Shown piece after piece: positions 36,170 through 45,614 of a stretch of 64,000 bases of DNA. The position numbers and the translations under genes are program-made. Source of the stretch: Massilia phyllostachyos (GTDB taxonomy: Bacteria > Pseudomonadota > Gammaproteobacteria > Burkholderiales > Burkholderiaceae_D); the NCBI RefSeq assembly GCF_021044825.1, contig NZ_JAJNOC010000002.1, positions 62,001 through 126,000 of the forward strand, read 5' to 3'. Each line of letters begins with the position of its first letter. Positions within the stretch are counted from its first letter, which is position 1. Below the pieces are notes generated by a model that saw only the letters and a list, made by a program, of their open reading frames with translations, did not search any database and had not been told where the DNA came from.

Positions 36170-37069
36170 ATGGGCCGTCCGATGATGCTTCTCCACCATA
36201 GTACAAGCGCCAGTGGCGTACCAAGCGCCCACCGCGACCGACAGTTCTGCCACCACGTCGCCCGCCTCGCCGTACGTAGCCTCTATGTGGAACTAGCCTT
36301 GTACCCAAAGCCCGGCCTTGTCTCACTCGTCGACAACGGCAGCCACGACGACATGACGGCAGCAACCTTCCTGCGCAGCATGTTCTCCCTGCGCCGCTAT
36401 TTCCTGGATATCGCCCAAGCCGGCATGGCGGGCGCACCTTTCTTCGAACTCAAGCGCCTGGGCATCGCCGCCGAGGCCCGCATGCTGCGCGCCACCGCCG
36501 GCATCAACACCCACCGTGGCGCCATCTTCTGCCTCGGCATGCTGTGCGCGGCAATCGGCCGCTGCCAAGCTGAACGGACACCCTTGACCCCAGGCGCAAT
36601 CCGGGCCGCCCTGACAACGCACTGGGCCGCCGCACTCGGCGCCCACAGCGTCGACACCGGCACGCAATCGCATGGCGCCAAAGCCCTGCTGCGCTACGCC
36701 GCCAGCGGCGCGAGAGAAGAGGGCGCACGCGGTTTTCCTGCCGTATTCGAAGTCGGCCTGCCGGCCCTGCAGCGCACATTGCGCGAGGGACGCGGCATGC
36801 GCCGGGCCCGGATCGACGCGCTGTTCTCCCTGATGGCCAGCATCAGCGACACCAACGTCTACCACCGCGGCGGCATCAATGGCGCCTTGACCGTGCGCAG
36901 CGAGGCGCGCGCCTTCGTCGCCCGCGGCGGCAGCGCGGCGCCGGACTGGGAAGCGCGGGCGCTGGCCTGCCACCGTCGTTTCGTCGCGGCGCGCCTGTCG
37001 CCGGGCGGTGCGGCCGATCTGCTGGGCGCGGTCTGCCTGGTGCATGCCGTCTGCGGCGGCGAGGGTTGA
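36170..37069 (+). CDS. mdcB: triphosphoribosyl-dephospho-CoA synthase
   Basis: At most 299 residues. The enzyme makes the prosthetic-group precursor for MdcC from ATP and dephospho-CoA (CitG family). The family sequence begins at about residue 28 with HHVARLAVRSLYVELALYPKPGL. SLVDNGSHDDMTAATFLRS follows (the conserved PKPGLVs and HxDM region), then INTHRGAIFCLGML and HRGGINGALTVRSEA. The first 25 or so residues (MGRPMMLLHHSTSASGV) look unlike the family and follow directly on the repeat array, so the start (ATG 36170 or 36182) is uncertain. The N-terminus may have been remodelled. mdcH follows 1 bp after the stop. Confidence 0.9.
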   Translation: MGRPMMLLHHSTSASGVPSAHRDRQFCHHVARLAVRSLYVELALYPKPGLVSLVDNGSHDDMTAATFLRSMFSLRRYFLDIAQAGMAGAPFFELKRLGIAAEARMLRATAGINTHRGAIFCLGMLCAAIGRCQAERTPLTPGAIRAALTTHWAAALGAHSVDTGTQSHGAKALLRYAASGAREEGARGFPAVFEVGLPALQRTLREGRGMRRARIDALFSLMASISDTNVYHRGGINGALTVRSEARAFVARGGSAAPDWEARALACHRRFVAARLSPGGAADLLGAVCLVHAVCGGEG

Positions 37070-37070
37070 C

Positions 37071-38000
37071 GTGGCAGGCAGGCTGTTGATCCTCTGTCCC
37101 GGCCAGGGTGCGCAACACCCGGGCATGTTCGACATGGCGCGCGCCGATCCCGCCGCCGCCGTCCTGCTGGACGCCTGCTTCGCCGACGCCGCACTCGCGC
37201 CCGTGCTCACCGGCGTGGCCGACGGCGCGTCCCTGTTCGCCAACCGCGTCGCCCAGCCGGCGATCGTGGCGGCGACATTGGCGATGTGGGCGGCGCTGCG
37301 CGAGACCGTTCCCGCACCGGCGCTGGTGGCCGGCTACAGCATCGGCGAACTGGCGGCCTACGGCGTCGCCGGCGCGCTCGCCCCGATCGACGCGGTGCGT
37401 CTCGCCGCCGAGCGTGCAGGGTTGATGGACGCCTGCCTCGACACCGGTGCGGCGCAGGGCATGGTCGCCGTGTCCGGCATCCCGCTCGAAGCCATCGAGG
37501 TCTTGCTCCAGCGATTCGGCTTTTTCCCGGCGATCGTGACCGGCGAGGATGCCCTGGTCGCCGGCGGCCCGGCCGCGGCGCGTGAGGCGTTGGCGCTAGC
37601 CGCCGCCGATGCGGGCGCCCGCGCCACCGTGTTGCCGGTCGAGGTCGCGTCGCATACGCCCTTGCTGCAGGGAGCGGTGGCGCCGTTCGCCGGATTGCTG
37701 GCGCGACAAGCCTGGAGCGCACCGGTGTGCCCGGTCCTGTCCGGCATCTCGGCCGAAAAGGTGGACAATGCCGGGCTCGCTACTCGCGTGCTGTCGCGCC
37801 AACTTGCCGAGCCGATCCGCTGGATGGACTGCATGGACGCCGCCGGCGAGGCAGGGGTAACCGTCGCGCTCGAGCTTGGCCCCGGCGCGGCCATGTCGCG
37901 GATGTTGCAAGCACGCAACCCAGGCATCGCATGCCGTTCCGTTACCGAATTCCGCTCATTCGACGGGATACGCTCCTGGCTAGGGAGGCGGCTCGAATAA
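37071..38000 (+). CDS. mdcH: malonyl-CoA:ACP transacylase of malonate decarboxylase (epsilon)
   Basis: About 309 residues from GTG 37071 (VAGRLLILCPGQGAQHPGM); the open frame upstream is inside mdcB. It loads malonyl from malonyl-CoA on the carrier to start the cycle. FabD-like motifs are GQGAQHPGM, the nucleophile motif GYSIGELAAYG (Ser in GYSIGE) and the catalytic His region EVASHTPLLQG. This completes a full biotin-independent malonate decarboxylase set (A, C, D, E, G, B, H). Confidence 0.95.
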   Translation: MAGRLLILCPGQGAQHPGMFDMARADPAAAVLLDACFADAALAPVLTGVADGASLFANRVAQPAIVAATLAMWAALRETVPAPALVAGYSIGELAAYGVAGALAPIDAVRLAAERAGLMDACLDTGAAQGMVAVSGIPLEAIEVLLQRFGFFPAIVTGEDALVAGGPAAAREALALAAADAGARATVLPVEVASHTPLLQGAVAPFAGLLARQAWSAPVCPVLSGISAEKVDNAGLATRVLSRQLAEPIRWMDCMDAAGEAGVTVALELGPGAAMSRMLQARNPGIACRSVTEFRSFDGIRSWLGRRLE

Positions 38001-38077
38001 CATTCACCAGGTCGATATCTGGTATTGCAAATCAGAATTGGAAATTGCTTCGACTGAGCTCTATAACGGTAGGTGTC

Positions 38078-38094
38078 GATCGCATGTGCGATCA
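38078..38094. promoter_or_regulatory. palindrome GATCGCA-TG-TGCGATC before a small gene
   Basis: GATCGCATGTGCGATC is a near-perfect inverted repeat about 55 bp before the small ORF at 38146. A possible promoter, TTGGAA-N18-TATAAC, lies just upstream at about 38037-38067. The palindrome would fall in the 5' leader or operator. Function inferred only from position. Confidence 0.35.
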
Positions 38095-38145
38095 AACCGT
38101 TGCGCGGGGCCGCTCGAATGGGCTCCGCACCAGAAGGAGTCGAGC

Positions 38146-38286
38146 ATGAAGAACTTGTTCCACAACGTCGCCCGTGTGCTGATGTCCGCCGCCAATGGCC
38201 GCGCCCTGAACGTGCTGCGCAAGCAGGCCGAGCTGTCCAAACCCTTCCACGTCGAGTTCCGCTCGAACGCGGGCGGTTGGAACTAA
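38146..38286 (+). CDS. small protein of unknown function, 46 residues
   Basis: AAGGAG stands 7 nt before the ATG. The product begins MKNLFHNVARVLMSAANGRA and ends HVEFRSNAGGWN. The sequence is basic and amphipathic in its first half, with no signal peptide or membrane helix. I recognise no family. A strong terminator follows about 45 bp later, and the palindrome upstream suggests an independent, regulated transcript. The good ribosome site, its own promoter-like region and terminator make it a credible gene despite its size. Confidence 0.6.
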   Translation: MKNLFHNVARVLMSAANGRALNVLRKQAELSKPFHVEFRSNAGGWN

Positions 38287-38333
38287 GCCAGCACATCATC
38301 CCTCCTTGCCGCATGCCGGCAAGGGTAGGAAAT

Positions 38334-38372
38334 CAAGAAGGGCCGGATTCGCACCATGCGATCCGGCCCTTC
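38334..38372. terminator. strong bidirectional terminator
   Basis: AAGAAGGGCCGGAT pairs with ATCCGGCCCTTCT, 13 bp of stem with an inner CGC/GCG pair. It lies between convergent genes: the small ORF (plus) and a DUF6438-like lipoprotein (minus). A T-rich stretch follows on the plus strand. Confidence 0.8.
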
Positions 38373-38385
38373 TGTTTCGCGCCGC

Positions 38386-38925
38386 CTACCTCGCCCCGGC
38401 AATCGGCTGCGCCTGCCCGACGATGAACGCTTGCGTACCGGCGATCCGGTCGATTGTGTCCGCCAGGGCGTGGATCCGCGCGGACGGCACCGCGGGCCCC
38501 GAGCAGCCGGTGTAGTAATTCACGCGCAGCAATCGTCCCGTGCGCTTGACGCCGATGGTGAGCGAGGGCGCGTCGGTAACGAGATCCCGGCAACCATCAT
38601 TCGCGTCCTGGAAGCTGCCGCCCAGCGTTTCGAAGCGGGCCGCCTGGACCGCCGCCGCCAGCTGTGTCACGGCGTGCGGGGACAGGCGGGCCTCGTGGGT
38701 GCCCGTGGTTTTCACATGTTCTTCGCCGGTGTAGCGCACGCGGCCATCCGCGAACACGTCGATTTCGTACACCGGGCATGTCCCGTAGCACGCCGACCGC
38801 GCCAGGTACACGACCTCGAATCCCCCGGTGGGCCAGTGCGCCTGCCGCCAGGGCGGAACGCCGTCCGAGCAGCCGGACAGCAGCAGCGCCGCAGCGGCCG
38901 CAAACCATGTCGCTTGAATTCTCAT
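38386..38925 (-). CDS. DUF6438-like lipoprotein, copy 1
   Basis: About 179 residues from ATG 38925, with lipobox LLLSGC (lipid-modified Cys19). The domain has paired cysteines: ARSACYGTCPVYEIDVFADG at about residues 44-63, the signature of DUF6438 proteins, plus NDGCRDLVTD and YYTGCSG. The frame is open further upstream, but that part overlaps the second copy. No function is known. A paralogue of the same length lies next to it on the same strand, and copy 1 is the promoter-distal member. Confidence 0.8.
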   Translation of the reverse strand: MRIQATWFAAAAALLLSGCSDGVPPWRQAHWPTGGFEVVYLARSACYGTCPVYEIDVFADGRVRYTGEEHVKTTGTHEARLSPHAVTQLAAAVQAARFETLGGSFQDANDGCRDLVTDAPSLTIGVKRTGRLLRVNYYTGCSGPAVPSARIHALADTIDRIAGTQAFIVGQAQPIAGAR

Positions 38926-38972
38926 GCGCGCATCATACCGTGTTGGCGTGCCGTGGCGCTGCAACGGCAGGG

Positions 38973-39545
38973 CTACCACGCCGCCCCGGCCGTCTCGCCG
39001 TTCTGCGGACGCAAGCGCTTGCGCTGTTCGAGCAGCGCGGCCGTACCGGTGACCTTGTCGATCGCGTCGATCAATGCACCGATCCGCTCCGTCGGAACGC
39101 GTGGGCCGAGGCAGCCGGTGTAGAGGTCGACGCTCTTGTTGCGATGACCGCTGGCCCGGGTCAGGCTGATACTGAGCGTCGACGCGTCCATGTAGGTGTA
39201 TTCGCAACCGTCGGTCCGGTCCCGGTAGCGGTCGCGCATATCGTCGAGACGCGCCGTACGCAAGGCGCCGGCGATGCTGTCCAGGGCACGGCGGTCGATG
39301 CGCGATGCGTGGGCGCCGCCCGTGAATTCGAACTCCGGGCCGGAGTGGCGCACCCGCCCGTCGGCAAAGATCTTGACTTCGAATACCGGGCAGCCGCGAT
39401 AACAGCCCGACTGTTCCACCGTCAGCGCATCGAAGGCCGTGAACGGCGCCGGCCCCTTGCGTCCGCGCTGGCCGGCATCCGAACAGGCCGACAGCAGCAA
39501 TGCTGCCGCGGCAGCGGCAGCGAACGGGTGTGCGCGTGATCTCAT
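38973..39545 (-). CDS. DUF6438-like lipoprotein, copy 2
   Basis: About 190 residues from ATG 39545, lipobox LLLSAC (Cys21). It shares the pattern of copy 1: EQSGCYRGCPVFEVKIFADGR, then SIAGALRTARLDDMRDR, TDGCEYTY and LYTGCLGPRVPTERI. The two proteins have clearly diverged but keep all cysteine positions, so this is an old tandem duplication. The gene is 47 bp from copy 1. Unknown function in the outer-membrane or periplasmic envelope. Confidence 0.8.
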   Translation of the reverse strand: MRSRAHPFAAAAAAALLLSACSDAGQRGRKGPAPFTAFDALTVEQSGCYRGCPVFEVKIFADGRVRHSGPEFEFTGGAHASRIDRRALDSIAGALRTARLDDMRDRYRDRTDGCEYTYMDASTLSISLTRASGHRNKSVDLYTGCLGPRVPTERIGALIDAIDKVTGTAALLEQRKRLRPQNGETAGAAW

Positions 39546-39645
39546 CCGCCCATCATACCCCGGCCGCCAGTGGAAAAGCGTGACAAACATGCCGCGCCAT
39601 GTCGCTATACTCGACGACTGGACGCGCAAGGAGACGGCTGACGGC

Positions 39646-40176
39646 ATGCAGTGCTCGATACGACCTTATCGAAAGGCGGACCGCGACGCCGTCGACCGCG
39701 TGGCGCTGGCCGCCTTCTCCCAATACGCCCACGCCTACGCCGACTGGCCGGCGTTCAGCGCGCGCACCTCGGAACTGGCAAGCCAGGCCGAGCTCCTGGT
39801 CGCCGACATCGACGGCGAGGTGCTGGGCGCGGTCCTGCACCTCGCCCCCGGCAAGCCGCGCAGCGCGATCTTCCCGGATGACTGGGCCGTGATCCGCATG
39901 CTGGTCGTCGCGCCCGGCCAGCGCGGACGCGGCATCGGCCGGCAACTGATGGCCGCCTGCCTGCGCCACGCCCTGCGCGACGGCGCCCCGGCCGTCGGCC
40001 TGCACACCAGCCCGATGATGGCGACCGCGTTGCGTCTCTACACCACCCTCGGCTTCACGCGCGACCGCGATCTCGATCCGATCGGCGGCGTCGCCTACGG
40101 CCGCTACGTGCTGCCGGCCGAAGCTCTGCCGGCGGCGCTGGAGCAGCTGTCGAACTGGCCGGCAGCCGGATCCTGA
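39646..40176 (+). CDS. GNAT-family N-acetyltransferase
   Basis: About 176 residues from ATG 39646, with AAGGAG about 12 nt upstream. The GNAT fold is shown by MQCSIRPYRKADRDAVDRVA at the start and the acetyl-CoA-binding motif VVAPGQRGRGIGRQLM at about residues 87-102. LYTTLGFTRDRDLDP near the end completes the pattern. The acceptor substrate is unknown. It is divergent from the lipoprotein pair (about 100 bp) and convergent with a probable remnant gene. Confidence 0.9.
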   Translation: MQCSIRPYRKADRDAVDRVALAAFSQYAHAYADWPAFSARTSELASQAELLVADIDGEVLGAVLHLAPGKPRSAIFPDDWAVIRMLVVAPGQRGRGIGRQLMAACLRHALRDGAPAVGLHTSPMMATALRLYTTLGFTRDRDLDPIGGVAYGRYVLPAEALPAALEQLSNWPAAGS

Positions 40177-40177
40177 C

Positions 40178-40382
40178 TCAGGCCGCCGACAGGTCCCCGT
40201 ACCTGGCCAGGATGTGCCAGACCTTCTTCAGCCCCTGCGAATCATGACGGCCGGTGTGCGCCGCCGCCGCGCCGATCAGCGCCGCATCTAGCCAGTCCGA
40301 ACAGCCCGCCCGTGCTGCGGCCGCGCACGAAGTCGATCGCGGCAGCCTGGCAGGCAGTCAACAGGGAAGGCGTGGGCGCCAT
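40178..40382 (-). pseudogene. probable frameshifted small gene remnant
   Basis: Read on the minus strand from ATG 40382, one frame gives MAPTPSLLTACQAAAIDFVRG and a natural-looking start. The neighbouring frame then gives DWLDAALIGAAAAHTGRHDS followed by GLKKVWHILARYGDLSAA and a stop at 40178. Joined by one frameshift near 40292-40296 they would encode about 68 residues. The first frame alone ends after 46 codons. A sequencing error is possible. Family not recognised. No other gene fits the gap of 218 bp. Confidence 0.35.
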
Positions 40383-40394
40383 GCGCCCATCATA

Positions 40395-41528
40395 TCAACG
40401 CTTGAACGGATTGCGCTCGTCCAGCTCGTCCATGTAGTCGTCGATCCCGCCTTTCTCCCGCTCCAGGAAGCGCTCGATCGCATCCGCGAACGCCGGGTGC
40501 GCGAGCCAGTGCGCCGACCAGGTGCGGGTCGGCAGGAAGCCGCGCGCCATCTTGTGCTCGCCCTGGGCGCCGCCCTCGAAAGCCCGGATGCCCTGCTCGA
40601 TGCAGAACTCGAGCGGCTGGTAATACGCCGCCTCGAAGTGCAGGCAGGGCACGTGTTCCAGCTCGCCCCAGTAGCGGCCGAACAGCGTGGTCTCGCTGTG
40701 GATCACGAGCGATGCCGCGATGTCGCGCCCGTCGCGCGAAGCGATCACCAGCAGGATGTTGTCCGGCATGGCGCTGCCGATGCGGCGGAAGAAATCGAGG
40801 TTCAGGTAGGGCGTCGAGTAATGCGCCTGGTAGGTATGCCGGTAGCAGCGGTTGAACAGCACCCATTCGGCATCCGTGACGTCGCGCCCGCGCACCCGGC
40901 GCAGCGTGACGCCGGCCTCGCGCACCTTGCGCCGTTCGGCGCGGATGTTCTTGCGCTTCTTCTGCTCGAGCGTCGCCAGGAACTCGTCGAACGAGGCATA
41001 GCCCTGGTTCAGCCAGTGGAACTGCACCCCGCTGCGCAGCATGAAGCCCGCCTCCCGCAGCTGGCGCGCCTGGTCCTCGGGCGGGAACAGCACGTGGGTC
41101 GACGAGACCTCGGTCGCGTTCTGCGTGGCCACCAGCACGTCGACCAGCGCCGCGCGCGCCGCGCCGTCGACCGCCATCAGGCGCGGTCCGCTGACCGGCG
41201 TGAACGGAATCGCGGACAGGAGCTTGGGGTAGTACTCGACCCCGTGCCGCTGGTAGGCGTCGGCCCAGGCCCAGTCGAACACGTATTCGCCGTACGAGTG
41301 GCCCTTCACGTACAGGGGCAGGGCGGCCGCCAGCCGCTCGCCGTCGAACAGCACGATGTACTGCGGCTGCCAGCCGCTCTCCGGCGCCGCGCTGCCGGAT
41401 TCGTGCAGCGCGTGCAGGAAAGCGTAGGACAGGAAGGGATTGGGATCGTCCTGCGTGGCGACCAGCGCATCCCACTGGTCTTGCCCAATCTCGGACAAGG
41501 AAGAAACGATATGCGTGCGATAATTCAA
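40395..41528 (-). CDS. GNAT-fold protein of the COG3146/DUF482 family
   Basis: I place the start at TTG 41528 (LNYRTHIVSSLSEIG), 7 nt after AGGGA; ATG 41609 would add 27 residues and overlap the divergent nadE start. The product of about 377 residues matches a family of FemAB-like acyltransferases of unknown role (WQPQYIVLFDGERLAAALPLYVKGHSYGEYVFDWAWADAY, HVPCLHFEAAYYQPLEFCIEQG, KMARGFLPTRTWSAHW). Domain layout is two GNAT-like halves. No substrate known. Divergent from nadE. Confidence 0.85.
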   Translation of the reverse strand: MNYRTHIVSSLSEIGQDQWDALVATQDDPNPFLSYAFLHALHESGSAAPESGWQPQYIVLFDGERLAAALPLYVKGHSYGEYVFDWAWADAYQRHGVEYYPKLLSAIPFTPVSGPRLMAVDGAARAALVDVLVATQNATEVSSTHVLFPPEDQARQLREAGFMLRSGVQFHWLNQGYASFDEFLATLEQKKRKNIRAERRKVREAGVTLRRVRGRDVTDAEWVLFNRCYRHTYQAHYSTPYLNLDFFRRIGSAMPDNILLVIASRDGRDIAASLVIHSETTLFGRYWGELEHVPCLHFEAAYYQPLEFCIEQGIRAFEGGAQGEHKMARGFLPTRTWSAHWLAHPAFADAIERFLEREKGGIDDYMDELDERNPFKR

Positions 41529-41589
41529 AATGACATCCCTAAGGAATTGATGAGCTGCGCCTTCATGCGCACCTGCGAAAGACTCACCA

Positions 41590-43992
<2,403 letters not shown>

Positions 43993-44101
43993 GGCCGTCA
44001 CTGGGGCCTGAAGTTTGTAGGCATTATCCGGCGTCGTGACGGGCGAGCCGCTCAAGCGGACGGGCCAACAGCTGAGTTATGATGGAGGCAAAATTACATA
44101 A

Positions 44102-44120
44102 TTGACAATATTGATTGTCA
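44102..44120. promoter_or_regulatory. palindrome TTGACAATATTGATTGTCA before the KaiC-like gene
   Basis: The arms TGACAAT and ATTGTCA are separated by 4 bp, 28 bp before the start codon. The first arm overlaps a perfect TTGACA hexamer, but no good -10 lies 17 nt downstream. An operator near the promoter is likely. Confidence 0.45.
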
Positions 44121-44147
44121 GTGTGCTTCCACTTTATTGAGCATGCC

Positions 44148-45614
44148 ATGAGCGACCTGGAAAAAATTCACACCGGAATTCCCGAGCTCGACCTCGTCCT
44201 GCGCGGCGGGCTGCCGAAGCGGCGCATCCACCTCATCGAAGGCCGTCCGGGCACGGGCAAGACCACCATCGGCCTGCGCTTCCTGATCGACGCCGCGGAG
44301 AAGAGCGAGCGTTCCCTCTACATTTCGCTGTCCGAGACCGTCGAGGAGCTGCAGGCGACTGCGCAGAGCCATGGCTGGTCGCTGAACGGCATCGCCTTGC
44401 GCGAGGTGGTGCCGGCCGAAGCGCAGCTCGAACGACAGCAGAGCGTGCTGTTTCCTTCGGAAGCGGAGCTGAGCCAGACCATCGACGCCATCATGGCGGC
44501 GATCACCGAGCTGCAGCCGGAGCGGGTGGTGATCGACTCGATGTCGGAGCTGCGCATGGTCGCGAACGATCCGATGCGCTACCGGCGCCAGATCGTGGCG
44601 CTCAAGCGTTTCCTGCTGCAGCAGGAATGCACCACGCTGCTGATGGACGACCTGACCGACGAGCCGCGCCAGTTCGACCTGCAGGGCACCGTGCACGGCG
44701 TGATCACGCTCGACCAGCGCGAGCGCGAATTCGGCGCGGCGCGGCGGCGCCTGCGGGTGGTCAAGATGCGCGGCGCCGAGTTCCAGAGCGGCTGGCACGA
44801 CTTCGCCATCACGTCGCGCGAAGTGTATGTCTTCCCCAGCTTGATCGCCGAAGAACACCAGGGTGAGCGCAGGCGCGAGGCGGTCACCAGCGATGTCGCC
44901 GAACTCGACGCCATCCTTGGCGGCGGACTGGTGCGCGGCACGTCGGCCATGATCCTGGGCCCGACCGGAGTCGGCAAGTCTTCGCTCGCCCTGCAATACG
45001 CCAATGTCGCGGCGGAACGCGGCGAGCAGGTCGCCTACTTCGCGTTCGACGAGACCAAGGACACGCTGCTCGACCGCGCCAGCGGCTTGTCGATGCGTGC
45101 GTCCGAGGCGATCGACGCCGGCAAGGTGTACTGGGAGCGGATCAACCCGACCCGCATCACCCCCGGAGAGTTTATCTGGAAGGTGCGGCGCCAGGTCGAA
45201 GACCACGGTGCCGCGGTGGTAGTGATCGACAGCCTGAATTCCTACATCGAGACCATGCAGGAAGAAGCGTCTCTGATGCTGCAGATGCACGAGCTGCTCA
45301 GCTACCTGGCGAACCAGGGCGTGCTCTCGCTCCTGATCGTCAGCCAGAGCGGCCTGCTGCAGGACGTGCGCGACACGCTCGACGTCGGCTTCATCAGCGA
45401 CACCGTGATCCTGCTGCGTTACTTCGAGGCGGAGGGCGCGATGCGCAAGGCGATCTCGGTGATCAAGAAGCGTCCGGGTCACCATGAGACGACGATCCGC
45501 GAGTTTTCGCTGACCAGCCGCGGCGTGCAGGTCGGCGCGCCGCTGGAAGACCTGCAGGGCGTTCTCACCGGCGTGCCGCGCGTGGCCGCCGAGGGCGCGC
45601 GCCACGCGCCATGA
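44148..45614 (+). CDS. KaiC-like double ATPase (no kaiA/kaiB)
   Basis: About 488 residues from ATG 44148 (MSDLEKIHTGIPELD); the frame is open a little further upstream. Two RecA-like KaiC domains are visible. CI has Walker A EGRPGTGKTTIG (about 31-40); CII has GPTGVGKSSLA (about 271-281). The catalytic pairs read SE in CI (SLSETVEEL) and DE in CII (AFDETKDTL). Aligned by eye, the KaiC phosphosites Ser431/Thr432 correspond to Gly-Phe (VGFISDTVILL), so classic clock phosphorylation is unlikely. It is coupled by a 4-bp overlap to a hybrid histidine kinase. A signalling ATPase feeding that kinase is the likeliest role. Confidence 0.9.
   Translation: MSDLEKIHTGIPELDLVLRGGLPKRRIHLIEGRPGTGKTTIGLRFLIDAAEKSERSLYISLSETVEELQATAQSHGWSLNGIALREVVPAEAQLERQQSVLFPSEAELSQTIDAIMAAITELQPERVVIDSMSELRMVANDPMRYRRQIVALKRFLLQQECTTLLMDDLTDEPRQFDLQGTVHGVITLDQREREFGAARRRLRVVKMRGAEFQSGWHDFAITSREVYVFPSLIAEEHQGERRREAVTSDVAELDAILGGGLVRGTSAMILGPTGVGKSSLALQYANVAAERGEQVAYFAFDETKDTLLDRASGLSMRASEAIDAGKVYWERINPTRITPGEFIWKVRRQVEDHGAAVVVIDSLNSYIETMQEEASLMLQMHELLSYLANQGVLSLLIVSQSGLLQDVRDTLDVGFISDTVILLRYFEAEGAMRKAISVIKKRPGHHETTIREFSLTSRGVQVGAPLEDLQGVLTGVPRVAAEGARHAP

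Noticed and set aside
44148..45614. A circadian clock protein
   Set aside because: kaiA and kaiB are absent and the phosphosite pair does not align; KaiC-like ATPases are common outside clocks.
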